64,000 bases of DNA from NCBI GenBank assembly GCA_035275405.1, contig DATEMU010000003.1:496001-560000 (forward strand). Reading direction: 5' to 3'. The notes under the pieces are model-generated. The model did no database searches and had not been told where the DNA came from. It saw only the letters and a list, made by a program, of their open reading frames with translations. Shown here in pieces: positions 8,603 to 16,618 of this stretch (positions are counted from its first letter, which is position 1; the number at the start of each line of letters is the position of its first letter). This DNA comes from Phycisphaerae bacterium. GTDB taxonomy: Bacteria; Planctomycetota; Phycisphaerae; UBA1845; UTPLA1. The translations under genes were made by a program, and so were the position numbers.

Positions 8603-9110
8603 GTTGACTCCCTCGATGCCTCCGATGATGTTGCTTTGCCGTGGACGTCGTATCTTGGCCCAGGAACGGTTGCAGAATCGGCTCTTTTCCGGGTTCATCC
8701 AGCGCGACGTGGCCAGGGCCAAGATGACTGACGTTGGCCGAGGCAAAAAAGAGCAACGCGGCGATCAGGACGGTGAGTCCCGCCACGACGCCCAGACCGA
8801 TGACCGTTCGTCGTACACCCACGCTCGACACGGGCGCATGTGCCGGCGCTCCGAAGGCGATCCGGGCGACCTGACAGACCCAGCTCCAATGCAGCGCGAG
8901 GTGGATCAGCAAAACGCCAATCAAAGAGGCGGCCAGCCCAAAATGGATGTCTCCCCAGTCGTGCCGATCGAGGTTCCAGAGCGACAGACCCCGCCCCCCG
9001 CGCGAACCGGGCGGCAGGACGAAACGAACGAGCAGGCCCGTGGCGATCATGGAGGCCAGGATGGCAAATGAAATGACATCGATGATCAGGTTGAGCGTTG
9101 CACGTCGCAT
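8595..9110 (-). CDS. DUF4405-type membrane protein, possible cytochrome b
   Basis: This 171-residue protein has three or four transmembrane segments (around residues 8-30, 55-80 and 105-128). Histidines lie in and near the helices: RHDWGDIH, then LLIHLALHW, the pattern of DUF4405 proteins, which resemble small b-type cytochromes. It may exchange electrons with quinones, but no partner is shown here. GAGGAG eight bases before the ATG is a good ribosome binding site. The stop overlaps the start of the malic enzyme gene (ATGA), so the pair is coupled. It is 83 bases downstream of the Cys-rich protein gene, in the same operon under the sigma-54 promoter near 9984. Confidence 0.7.
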   Translation of the reverse strand: MRRATLNLIIDVISFAILASMIATGLLVRFVLPPGSRGGRGLSLWNLDRHDWGDIHFGLAASLIGVLLIHLALHWSWVCQVARIAFGAPAHAPVSSVGVRRTVIGLGVVAGLTVLIAALLFFASANVSHLGPGHVALDEPGKEPILQPFLGQDTTSTAKQHHRRHRGSQQP

Positions 9111-9193
9111 GGCCGGCGCTCCTCACGAAGTCTGGCGCCGAGTTGGGGATGGGACACGCTGCACGGCGAAGTTTCTTCGCCGATATATCGAGC

Positions 9194-9904
9194 TTACGCG
9201 GAGCTGCCCCGTTTCAGTTCTTCCTCAATAATCGGCACCACCAATCCCAGATACAGATCGAGCGGGCAATCGAGACGATCCCGCGTTTTGCAGCGTCCAT
9301 CGGCGAGCTGCATGCACGACGGACAGATAATCGCCTGGATCTTGTCCATGTAATCACCCATCCGGTTGCTGTCTATTCCTTCGACAACCGCCGCGAGTTT
9401 CTCGGCCCAATTAAACATGGGGCAATCGTGCTCCTCCTTCAGCGTGCAGCCACCGTCGGCCGTCCGATGGATGCACCGCGGGCAGATTTCGTTCTTGAAA
9501 CGCGCGTCCAATCGTTCCGCCAGCGTTTGCATGTTCGTCCCCCTTCTTGCCGTTTCATTGGGTGGCGGCGAAAAAGCGCTGCGCCGCGCCGGGATAAGCA
9601 ATTCCACCAATCGGTTCAACTCAAACGGCTTTTCCAGGACCGGCATCCACGCGGACAACCCGCAATCCGGATCAGAGACCAGCGCAATCACGCGCGGTCC
9701 GACGGCCTCGGCAAACCGTTTCAATTCGCCGGGAGCGTCGTCCGCAAACGGGCTTCCGCAGATGACGAATGCCGCCCCATGCCGGTCGAGTTCCGTGGCC
9801 GCCTCGACGAGCGTCGATCGCTGCAGGACCTCGAAGTCCGGAGCAAGGGCCCGCGCGATGGCCCATGCCGTCAACGGGTTATTCTCAATCACCACGACGC
9901 GCAT
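9194..9904 (-). CDS. Pseudo-receiver protein with two four-cysteine modules
   Basis: The first about 115 residues look like a CheY-type receiver (MRVVVIENNPLTAWAIARAL ... VLEKPFELNRLVELL), but the acidic pair is E-N and the phosphorylated Asp is replaced in FVICGSPF, so normal phosphotransfer is unlikely. The C-terminal half has two similar blocks, CPRC-x8-C-x7-CP and CPSC-x7-C-x7-CP, which could bind zinc or an iron-sulfur cluster. I do not know a named family. The start at 9904 is preferred over an ATG at 9961: the sigma-54 promoter would start RNA near 9965, leaving no leader for 9961, whereas 9904 has GGAG eight bases upstream. It is first in the operon with DUF4405 and malic enzyme and may be a redox-responsive modulator (inference). 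Confidence 0.6.
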   Translation of the reverse strand: MRVVVIENNPLTAWAIARALAPDFEVLQRSTLVEAATELDRHGAAFVICGSPFADDAPGELKRFAEAVGPRVIALVSDPDCGLSAWMPVLEKPFELNRLVELLIPARRSAFSPPPNETARRGTNMQTLAERLDARFKNEICPRCIHRTADGGCTLKEEHDCPMFNWAEKLAAVVEGIDSNRMGDYMDKIQAIICPSCMQLADGRCKTRDRLDCPLDLYLGLVVPIIEEELKRGSSA

Positions 9905-9974
9905 GGACCCACTCCGCGCACCCGACTGCAAACGTTTGATCTGGGTGTTTCCGATGGTCATACGTCAATCTCCC

Positions 9975-9993
9975 TTGCATGATTCGTGCCAAA
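9975..9993 (-). promoter_or_regulatory. Sigma-54 promoter of the Cys-rich protein/DUF4405/malic enzyme operon
   Basis: On the - strand TTTGGCACGAATCATGCAA has GG at 9990-9989 and GC at 9978-9977 with ten bases between. It differs from consensus only in ATGC for TTGC. RNA would begin near 9965. Confidence 0.6.
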
Positions 9994-10090
9994 GTCAAAA
10001 CCCCGTCGAATTCCCCCTTTTCAGCGAGGATTCTGGACGGCGGAGTCCGTTAGGGGGTGTTTTTCAAGACCTTGGCCGGACGACGTCCAC

Positions 10091-10125
10091 TGCGGAAATC
10101 CCCTCATTTTGCGCGGAATTCCGCG
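10091..10125. promoter_or_regulatory. Putative enhancer sites between two divergent sigma-54 promoters
   Basis: TGCGG-N6-CCTCA at 10091-10106 and TGCGC-N6-CCGCG at 10110-10125 match the dyad found at 1306-1363 and 15136-15190. They lie about 95 bases from the predicted RNA start at 10203 and about 143 from the one at 9965, so one array could serve both divergent operons. Confidence 0.55.
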
Positions 10126-10175
10126 GCCGCCTCGCGCCGAGCCCCGTTTCCGGCTCTGCCAGGCCGCCCCGTCGC

Positions 10176-10192
10176 GTGGCACGCCTCTTGCT
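10176..10192 (+). promoter_or_regulatory. Sigma-54 promoter of the oxidoreductase operon
   Basis: GTGGCACGCCTCTTGCT has the full TGGCACG and TTGC boxes, GG at 10178-10179 and GC at 10190-10191 with ten bases between. RNA would start near 10203, leaving a 34-base leader with GGAG before the GTG at 10237. Confidence 0.75.
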
Positions 10193-10236
10193 CATGTTCG
10201 GGAAGGACGGATGCCCTACATCCACGGAGTTGAACG

Positions 10237-11169
10237 GTGATCGAAAACTACACGCTGCCGGTAAAAGACGATCTGGGATTCTGCAATGTCCTGATGACGG
10301 CGCTGGGCGGGGACGGCGCCAACATGGGCGGCAAACTCCTCTTCAAGATCGGCTGCGCCTGGTTCGGGCTCGACGGCGGATACGACGCCCGCTACGGATC
10401 CGAAAAAAAAGGGACGGCGACGGACGTCTCCGTCCGATTCTGCCAGGTGGATACGCCGGTCCGCCAATCGGGACCGACCACCACGGCCAACTTTCTTGTG
10501 GTCTTTCACGACGACCTCATCGAGCCGCTGGACCTGGGGGCCGCCCTCGCGCCTCAGGCGGTCTGCATCGTGAATAGCGTCAAGCCGCCGGAACAGATTC
10601 GCCGTATGCTGGGGATGCAAGGCGGCAAGGTCGTGTGTCTCGATGCGACGAAGATCGCGTTTGAGTGCAAGAGCCGGCTGAACATGCCGCTCGTTGCCGC
10701 GCTGTCCCACGAGTTGGGGTTCCCGGACGAAAAGGTCAGGGAAGTCATCGCCGGCCAGTGGCCGCGGGCCGCCGAGGCCAACATGGCCGCTTTCTCCGCC
10801 GCCTTGTCCGGCATCCATTCTCAGGCCTTTGAAGGCAACGGCCGTGCCGCGGCGGGGCCGGCCGCAGTGACGCGCGGGCCCCTCGGCTGGCGCAACATGC
10901 TCAACGGCGGGACCATTGATGCCCTGACCCACTCGACTTTGAACCGCGACAACCGCGTCGCCGGCCGCGGACATGTCCCGCGCTTTGATGCCGCGGCGTG
11001 CAATTCGTGCGGAATCTGCCTCACCATCTGTTCCGATCCCGGCGGGCTGCTGTGGCGCGAAGGCCGAATGCTGGGCATTGACGAGAAGTTCTGCAAAGGG
11101 TGCATGCGCTGCGTCGAAGTCTGTCCGGACACCAAGAAGGGCAAGGCGCTGACGTTCGACTACGCCTGA
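10237..11169 (+). CDS. 2-oxoacid:ferredoxin oxidoreductase, fused gamma and ferredoxin (delta) subunits
   Basis: Residues 1-190 match the gamma subunit of pyruvate-type oxidoreductases (GGDGANMGGKLLFKIG, then RQSGPTTTANFLVV). A linker of about 60 residues leads to a C-terminal ferredoxin-like domain with CNSCGICLTICS and CKGCMRCVEVCPD, enough for two [4Fe-4S] clusters. It forms an enzyme with the alpha-beta fusion encoded 16 bases downstream and hands electrons from the TPP-bound intermediate to ferredoxin. The GTG start is supported by GGAG seven bases upstream. Transcription from the sigma-54 promoter at 10176 is expected. Gamma and delta are separate genes in many organisms, so this fusion is notable. 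Confidence 0.88.
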   Translation: MIENYTLPVKDDLGFCNVLMTALGGDGANMGGKLLFKIGCAWFGLDGGYDARYGSEKKGTATDVSVRFCQVDTPVRQSGPTTTANFLVVFHDDLIEPLDLGAALAPQAVCIVNSVKPPEQIRRMLGMQGGKVVCLDATKIAFECKSRLNMPLVAALSHELGFPDEKVREVIAGQWPRAAEANMAAFSAALSGIHSQAFEGNGRAAAGPAAVTRGPLGWRNMLNGGTIDALTHSTLNRDNRVAGRGHVPRFDAAACNSCGICLTICSDPGGLLWREGRMLGIDEKFCKGCMRCVEVCPDTKKGKALTFDYA

Positions 11170-11185
11170 CAGGAAGGAATCTTTA

Positions 11186-13519
11186 ATGTCCGCTTCTCTC
11201 ACAGAACTACCGCCCGCCGTCGCGCCAAATCCCGTTGCCAGGCAATCCGTCTGGCTCGGCAACGGCAACGAGGCCGTTGCCCGGGCGATTCTTGACATCG
11301 GCTACGACGCCGAGGGGTACTATCCGATCACCCCGTCCTCGGACGTCGGCGAAGTCGTCTCCAAGGCCTTCGCCGAGGGCAAGGCTGACCTCTCCTTCAT
11401 TGTCGCCACCAGCGAACTTGCGGCGCTGGGCATCTGCACGGGCGTCGCCGTCGCCGGCGGTCGCGCGGTGGATGTCACCAGCGCCAACGGCCTGCTGCTG
11501 AAGGCCGAGCAGATGCCCGCCATCTCCGGCCTGGGCCTGCCGATGGTGCTGAATCTCTCGACACGCGACGTGTCCGCCCCGCTCAACATCAAAAACGGAC
11601 ACTCCGACCTCTACGCCACGCTCGGCTGGGGCTGGCTCACGTTCCTCGCGCCGACGGTCCAGGCCGCGTACGACATGAACATCATCGCGATTCGCGTGGC
11701 CGAGGCCGTGAACCTGCCCGCCATCGTGGCCTATGACGGATTCCATACTTCGCATGCCAATCGGCGCATACACGTCTTCGCCGACGCCGAGGACGTTCGC
11801 CGCTTCGTCGGGCCGCTGCCGTTCAAGAAAACGCTTAAAGGCGAGGGTGGCCGCTTCAGCCTACTCGATTTCGGACACCCTCGTACCTTCGGCCCGTACA
11901 TGAACGACGATCTGATCAACGCCAAGGTCCAGATGGACCTCAAGTTCGCGAAGGCGTATGAGATCCTGCCGGCGATTTTCAAGGAATTTGCGGCCCTGAC
12001 CGGTCGATCGTACGCCTTCGTGCAGCAATACGGCGAACTCGGAGCGGAGCGCTGTCTCGTCGCGCTCAATACCGCCGGTGAGGCGGCCAAGGACGCCGTG
12101 GACGCGCTCAATCGCCGCGGCGAGCCCGTCAATCTCGTCATCCCCACGGTGTTGCGTCCGTGGCCCGAGAGGCAAATCGTCGAGGCGCTGGGCGACGCCG
12201 GATCCATCGTCGTCGCTGAGCGAGGCAGCCAGTACGGTGCGAACAACTATCTCGCGAATGAAATCGGTGCGGCCCTTCAGCGCCGTCGCAATCACGCCTC
12301 CATCATCCAGCGAACCTACGGCATTGGCGGTTTGAATTTCACCAAAGACGACGCGCTACGGATGTACGCTGATGCCGTACTCGACGACGAAATCGTCCCA
12401 AAGCCGACGACCTCGAGTCGCTCACCGACCGCCGATTCCGACCGCCCCTTCTTCTCCTTCGCCCCGCACAAGACCTATCACGGCGCCTGGGCCGGCGACG
12501 AGAGTTACCATCCGCAGCGCACTCTGGATCCCCTGAGCGCACAGCAGTGCTCGCTCAACGCCGGCATGGACGGCAAGGTCAACCTCAAGGTGCTGTCCAA
12601 CATGCCGACGCGCTTTGAAAAGCACAGCGCGTGCCCCGGCTGCGGCATCTTCACCAGCCTGAACCTCTTCCTCCGTGGAATTGACGGCCATGTCTGCCTG
12701 CTCTTTAACACGGGCTGCGGCATGGTCGTCACCACTGGATATCCGCTGACCAGCTTCAAGGTCCCGTACTTCCACAATCTCTTTCATAACAATTCGTCCA
12801 CGGCCACCGGCGTGGTCGAGATGGTCAAGCGCTTCAAACGCCGCGGCGAACTGCCCGAGGACGTGACCGTCATCTCCGTCAGCGGCGATGGCGGCGACGA
12901 CATCGGCATCGACCAGGTCATCGGTGCGGCCCTCCGCAACGACCCGTTCATTCACTTCGAATACGACAACAAGGGCTACATGAACACCGGCGCGCAGCTC
13001 TGCTACAGCGGCTTCAAAGGCCAGAAAAACAGCAACGCGCACTTCGGCCCGCAGCAAACCGGGAAGACGACGCACCACAAGGAGATCATCGAGATCCTCC
13101 GCGGCACTTTCGCACCGTACCTGGCGACGTGCTGCGAGTCGCACGCCCTCGACATGATCCGCAAGGCCCGCAAGGCCCAGACGACCGTCCGCGCCGGCGG
13201 GTTTGCTTTTGTGAAGGCCCTCTCCGTCTGTCCGCTGAACTGGGGTATGGACGAGCACGTCGGCCCGTCGGCGGTCGAGGCCGCGGTGAATGCCTGCATG
13301 CACCCGCTCTATGAGATCGAGCACGGCATCACCCGCATCACCGTGGACCCGGAGTCCAGCGGCAAGAAGATCCCGATCACGGAAGCGCTGAAGAAAATGG
13401 GCGGGGCCTTTGCACATCTCGCGACGCCCGACTATGCAGCCGTGGCCAAGGAGGTCCAGGACGAAGTTGATCGCCGCTGGGCGCGGCTCAAGGCCATGGC
13501 GGCCAGTGAGATCCTGTAG
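11186..13519 (+). CDS. 2-oxoacid:ferredoxin oxidoreductase, fused alpha and beta subunits
   Basis: The 777-residue protein carries an alpha-type domain first (GNEAVARAILDIGYDAEGYYPITPSSD near residue 26, through ERGSQYGANNYLANEIGAAL) and then a beta-type, TPP-binding domain from about residue 470 (KHSACPGCG, NTGCGM, GDGGDDIGIDQV). Together with the upstream gamma-delta fusion it makes a complete enzyme of two polypeptides. The likely reaction is pyruvate + CoA + oxidised ferredoxin to acetyl-CoA + CO2 + reduced ferredoxin; substrate choice cannot be read from sequence with certainty. AGGAAGGA upstream of the ATG is a strong ribosome binding site. The malic enzyme on the other side of the shared control region would supply pyruvate. 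Confidence 0.9.
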   Translation: MSASLTELPPAVAPNPVARQSVWLGNGNEAVARAILDIGYDAEGYYPITPSSDVGEVVSKAFAEGKADLSFIVATSELAALGICTGVAVAGGRAVDVTSANGLLLKAEQMPAISGLGLPMVLNLSTRDVSAPLNIKNGHSDLYATLGWGWLTFLAPTVQAAYDMNIIAIRVAEAVNLPAIVAYDGFHTSHANRRIHVFADAEDVRRFVGPLPFKKTLKGEGGRFSLLDFGHPRTFGPYMNDDLINAKVQMDLKFAKAYEILPAIFKEFAALTGRSYAFVQQYGELGAERCLVALNTAGEAAKDAVDALNRRGEPVNLVIPTVLRPWPERQIVEALGDAGSIVVAERGSQYGANNYLANEIGAALQRRRNHASIIQRTYGIGGLNFTKDDALRMYADAVLDDEIVPKPTTSSRSPTADSDRPFFSFAPHKTYHGAWAGDESYHPQRTLDPLSAQQCSLNAGMDGKVNLKVLSNMPTRFEKHSACPGCGIFTSLNLFLRGIDGHVCLLFNTGCGMVVTTGYPLTSFKVPYFHNLFHNNSSTATGVVEMVKRFKRRGELPEDVTVISVSGDGGDDIGIDQVIGAALRNDPFIHFEYDNKGYMNTGAQLCYSGFKGQKNSNAHFGPQQTGKTTHHKEIIEILRGTFAPYLATCCESHALDMIRKARKAQTTVRAGGFAFVKALSVCPLNWGMDEHVGPSAVEAAVNACMHPLYEIEHGITRITVDPESSGKKIPITEALKKMGGAFAHLATPDYAAVAKEVQDEVDRRWARLKAMAASEIL

Positions 13520-13582
13520 CGATTGCGGCCCCGGTTCTCAGCGGTTGCAATATACCCCGCCTCGCCCAACAAGAGCCGACTC

Positions 13583-13954
13583 ATGCGCTATCCACTGCTT
13601 ATCACACTTTCGGCACTAGCAATTTGCTCGCTCGGGATCACCTGCCCGCCGCCGCTCTCCCCCTGCCAACTTCCGGTGCTCCCCGATCCCGCCGTGGTCG
13701 TCTCGCTCACTAGCTCCGCCACGCTCCAGGCGATCCCCGGCGCGGACCTCACGCTGACCGACGGCGTCCTGGACTATGAGATGGACGAAATCGCCCCTGC
13801 CGTCTACGGCGGCGCCTACGGGGTTCCGGGGACCTTCACGCTGATCGTCGAAGCCGAGGACTTCCAGTCGATCACGGTCGAAAACATCGTCGTCGAAGGC
13901 GAGCCCTGCGACGTCATGACGGTGGAATTGCAGTTTGAGTTGGACCCCGTGTGA
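13583..13954 (+). CDS. Putative lipoprotein with a small beta-sandwich-like domain
   Basis: The 123-residue product begins MRYPLLITLSALAICSLGITC, a signal sequence with a cysteine that could be lipidated, though the box GITC is not ideal. The rest is rich in beta-prone segments (AVVVSLTSSATLQAIPGADLTL; YGVPGTFTLIVEAEDFQS) like the carboxypeptidase regulatory-like fold often found in secreted proteins. The function is unknown. The upstream ATG at 13523 is less likely because the lipoprotein signal starts at 13583. It follows the oxidoreductase gene by 63 bases and could be read through from it. Confidence 0.55.
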   Translation: MRYPLLITLSALAICSLGITCPPPLSPCQLPVLPDPAVVVSLTSSATLQAIPGADLTLTDGVLDYEMDEIAPAVYGGAYGVPGTFTLIVEAEDFQSITVENIVVEGEPCDVMTVELQFELDPV

Positions 13955-14012
13955 CGCCTCGGGAGTTTTTTCCCACAACAGATCGCGCGGATCGCGCGCC
14001 GTCTCGCGCCCT

Positions 14013-14465
14013 TCAATCCTCCGTCCCGAGATCCTCGCCATACGTCGACATCACCAGCAGATTCTCGTCCTTTTCATGGTGTTCCACGTACTGGAGCAGG
14101 TTTTGGATCCGCCGACAGGCGTCGCGGATCAGCAGCGCATCTTCCGGGTGCAACCGGCCCAGGTCCTCGTGGATATCGTTGAGCAGCCGCTGCATCTCCC
14201 CATGCTCATGTGCCAGCCGGTCCACTTCGCGGGACAGCATCGGCCGCCTCTCCACGATCGGCAGCATGTATCCGTCGCGTTCCTCCAGGGACATGTGCTT
14301 GGTCAGGTGGGCGCGGAGGTGGTCGAACGACTCCCGCACGTCGGCGATCCACTTCTGCTGATGGATGCGCGGGACAACGGCGGTCTTTTCCTGCAACGCG
14401 GCGGACAGGACGTTGAGCTTGTTGTGTTCTTCGCGCAGCCAACAGGCCATCTCGCGCATGTTCAT
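14013..14465 (-). CDS. Hemerythrin-like HHE domain protein
   Basis: The 150-residue four-helix protein has the spaced metal ligands of hemerythrin-like proteins: EEHNKL, HLRAHLTKHMSLEERDGY, AHEHGEM and VEHHEKDENLL. A diiron site that binds O2 or related small molecules is expected. The ATG at 14465 has AGGAGG eight bases upstream; longer in-frame starts overlap the CBS gene. It is the second gene of an operon with the CBS protein, 64 bases downstream of it, under a sigma-54 promoter at 15065-15082, next to a globin-sensor kinase. An O2-buffering or O2-sensing role in the regulon is inferred. Confidence 0.82.
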   Translation of the reverse strand: MNMREMACWLREEHNKLNVLSAALQEKTAVVPRIHQQKWIADVRESFDHLRAHLTKHMSLEERDGYMLPIVERRPMLSREVDRLAHEHGEMQRLLNDIHEDLGRLHPEDALLIRDACRRIQNLLQYVEHHEKDENLLVMSTYGEDLGTED

Positions 14466-14529
14466 GGTGCGACCTCCTCTTCTTTCGCCCACCCGCTCGA
14501 ATCCCACTCCACCCTTGGCCGACACGGCC

Positions 14530-14961
14530 TCAGAACGGATACGCCGGATCATAGTGATGCGCGGCGAGCGTAACGTTTTCCTCCGACAGCTCAATCAGCC
14601 GTCGAAGCAGATCGCGTGTCGAGAGCATCCCCACGACGTGTTCGCCCATCACGACCGGTAGCGCGCCGACGCGATGCTCGTAGAGCAGATGCGCCGCTTC
14701 GGCCAGGTCCGCGCCTGGGATGATTGTCACCAGGTTCGTGCTCATGACATCCTCGGCCACAAGCTGGGCCTCGGCCTTCCTGTCGAAACCGCCGGCCGAC
14801 CGAAGGTCTCGGTCGGTCACGATCCCAACGAGTCGATGGGCGTTGTCCACCACCGGCACCTGCCGGATGCCATGCGCGCGGATCAACTCGGCGATCCGCT
14901 CGACGCGCTCATCCGTGGACACGGTCAAAGGGTCCGGCGTCATGTAATCGTTGACGAGCAT
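14530..14961 (-). CDS. Tandem CBS domain protein
   Basis: The 143-residue protein is made almost entirely of two CBS domains: residues 8-60 (MTPDPLTVSTDERVERIAEL, PVVDNAHRLVGIVTDRDLR) and 73-125 (MSTNLVTIIPGADLAEAAHL, PVVMGEHVVGMLSTRDLL). Such stand-alone pairs bind adenine nucleotides and adjust partner proteins to energy state. GGGAG before the ATG gives the start. It leads the operon with the hemerythrin gene. The 93-base leader predicted from the sigma-54 promoter is long enough to hold further control. A similar CBS protein lies at the window's right end. Confidence 0.85.
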   Translation of the reverse strand: MLVNDYMTPDPLTVSTDERVERIAELIRAHGIRQVPVVDNAHRLVGIVTDRDLRSAGGFDRKAEAQLVAEDVMSTNLVTIIPGADLAEAAHLLYEHRVGALPVVMGEHVVGMLSTRDLLRRLIELSEENVTLAAHHYDPAYPF

Positions 14962-15064
14962 GGCGAGTCTCCCGAATGGGGGCGCAGAGAGCCCGCGCCC
15001 GCGAGCCTACGGCAAACAACGGGGTACCACCGGTCGGACCTCCGTGTCGCCTGACGATTCGCCG

Positions 15065-15082
15065 TGCAAGAAGTGTGCCAAA
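15065..15082 (-). promoter_or_regulatory. Sigma-54 promoter of the CBS-hemerythrin operon
   Basis: On the - strand TTTGGCACACTTCTTGCA has GG at 15079-15078 and GC at 15067-15066 with ten bases between and a full TTGCA. RNA would begin near 15054. It is divergent from the kinase promoter at 15240 with the enhancer array between them. Confidence 0.7.
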
Positions 15083-15135
15083 CCAGGCGTGTCTTTGAAC
15101 CGTACGAGGGCTGATTCGCTGGCAGCAACTTTGAA

Positions 15136-15190
15136 AGCGCAAAGAGTCGCAACTGCGGGACTTTCCGCAGAAACTGCGAATAATTCCGCA
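15136..15190. promoter_or_regulatory. Putative enhancer array between CBS-hemerythrin and kinase-regulator operons
   Basis: TGCGG-N6-CCGCA at 15154-15169 is a perfect dyad. TGCGA-N6-CCGCA at 15175-15190 lies exactly 21 bases further on. A weaker AGCGC-N6-TCGCA is at 15136-15151. The sites are about 100 bases from both divergent predicted RNA starts (15054 and 15267). Autoregulation of the kinase-regulator operon would follow if the NtrC-type protein binds here. Confidence 0.65.
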
Positions 15191-15239
15191 GCAAAGTGGT
15201 TCGAATGGCCCTCCAAACCGCTGTGGTGGCGGGTGTTCC

Positions 15240-15256
15240 CTGGCATCCTTATTGCC
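15240..15256 (+). promoter_or_regulatory. Sigma-54 promoter of the kinase-regulator operon
   Basis: CTGGCATCCTTATTGCC has GG at 15242-15243 and GC at 15254-15255 with ten bases between. RNA would begin near 15267, giving a 23-base leader before the ATG at 15290. Confidence 0.6.
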
Positions 15257-15289
15257 TGTTACGACGCAACTAGAGGTCGCAGGGTCATC

Positions 15290-16618
15290 ATGCCAATCGA
15301 TTCCACGCCGGAAAAGCCTCGAAAAGGCCCATCCGATAGGGCGCCCGCTGCGCCGTCCCCTTCGCCAGATCGACCGGTTCGGCTTGCTCGCCTTAGGCGA
15401 TATAATCCCGGTGTGCCACACGAGTTATTCGAGGAAATGAAGCAGTATGTCGGCTTTGACGAGGCTGATGCTAGGGCCTTGATGGAGCTTAAGGCCCCCC
15501 TGTCCGGGTGTTTTTCGGAAGTGATAGAGGTCTTTTACACAACTCTCTCTCGCCATCCTCGCGCCAAAGCTGTTTTTGCAATCGACCCGGGGATGATCGA
15601 GCGGCTCAAGAAGTCCCTCCGTCTGTGGCTCACCGAACTCTTCGAGGGCCGGTATGACGACGCCTATTACGATCGCCGGGCGCGGATCGGAAGAACCCAT
15701 GTGCGGGTGGATCTCCCGCAGCACTATATGTTTACGGCAATGAACGTCGTTCGCCTGGGGCTCGCGACAAAGATCCGTGAACTCAAACCCCCCGACATCG
15801 ACCGTAAGCTCGGGGCTCTGCATAAGCTGCTCGACATCGAACTGGCCATTATGAACGAGACCTACCGGGAGGACCTCGTCTCTCGACTGCAGGCCATCGA
15901 ACAAGACCATTATCAAACCAAGCTCAACAAGTCGGAGCATCTGGCGGCGGTCGGGGAACTTGCCGCTTCCCTCGCCCACGAGATCAAAAACCCCCTCGCG
16001 GGTATCAGTGGGGCGATTCAGATCCTCGGTCAGGAACTCGACGACGATCATCCGCACAAGGAGATCATCGAGGAGGCCTTGCGCCAGATCGACCGACTGG
16101 ACGCCGCCGTCAAGGATCTCCTGATTTACGCACGGCCCAAGCCGCCCGTCACGGCGCCCGTCCCCATCTATCAGCTTCTGCAGCGGGCGCTGGTGCTGCT
16201 GCGCGAAGAGCCGGCGTTTCGAGGCGTGCGTATTGAGTGCAACCCGGCCGATAGTGAATCGGCGATGGAGATCGACGAGGCCCAAATCCAGCAAGTCCTG
16301 ACCAATTTATTGATTAATGCGGCACATGCTTGTCAAAACGGCGGTACCATACAATGTCGCGTGCTGCCCGCTGCGACTTCCAAAAAGATTGTCATCGAGG
16401 ACGACGGCATCGGCATGACCCGCGACGTTCTCGATCGAGCCTTCGAGCCCTTCTACACGACCAAGGCCAAGGGGACCGGGCTGGGCCTGGCCATCTGCAA
16501 GCGAATCGTGGAATCGCACGGAGGGACCATCACGCTGGACAGCCGCCCCGGCCACGGTACTCGGGTCACCGTCGAACTGCCGGAACGCGTGGGTTTCGCT
16601 GAAACGGGAATTTCATGA
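15290..16618 (+). CDS. Protoglobin-sensor histidine kinase
   Basis: The 442-residue soluble protein begins with a basic Pro-rich tail. About residues 35-190 then match a globin-coupled sensor (LFEEMKQYVGFDEADARAL ... RIGRTHVRVDLPQHYMFTAM); His137 is the likely proximal haem ligand. A coiled linker leads to an NtrB-type kinase: phosphorylated His230 in SLAHEIKNPLAG, the N box NLLINAAHA, and ATP lid motifs EDDGIGM and GTGLGLAIC. It should sense O2, NO or CO through haem and phosphorylate the regulator encoded next, with which it overlaps by four bases (ATGA). AGGG lies just before the ATG. The frame is open further upstream, but that part covers the control region. Confidence 0.88.
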   Translation: MPIDSTPEKPRKGPSDRAPAAPSPSPDRPVRLARLRRYNPGVPHELFEEMKQYVGFDEADARALMELKAPLSGCFSEVIEVFYTTLSRHPRAKAVFAIDPGMIERLKKSLRLWLTELFEGRYDDAYYDRRARIGRTHVRVDLPQHYMFTAMNVVRLGLATKIRELKPPDIDRKLGALHKLLDIELAIMNETYREDLVSRLQAIEQDHYQTKLNKSEHLAAVGELAASLAHEIKNPLAGISGAIQILGQELDDDHPHKEIIEEALRQIDRLDAAVKDLLIYARPKPPVTAPVPIYQLLQRALVLLREEPAFRGVRIECNPADSESAMEIDEAQIQQVLTNLLINAAHACQNGGTIQCRVLPAATSKKIVIEDDGIGMTRDVLDRAFEPFYTTKAKGTGLGLAICKRIVESHGGTITLDSRPGHGTRVTVELPERVGFAETGIS

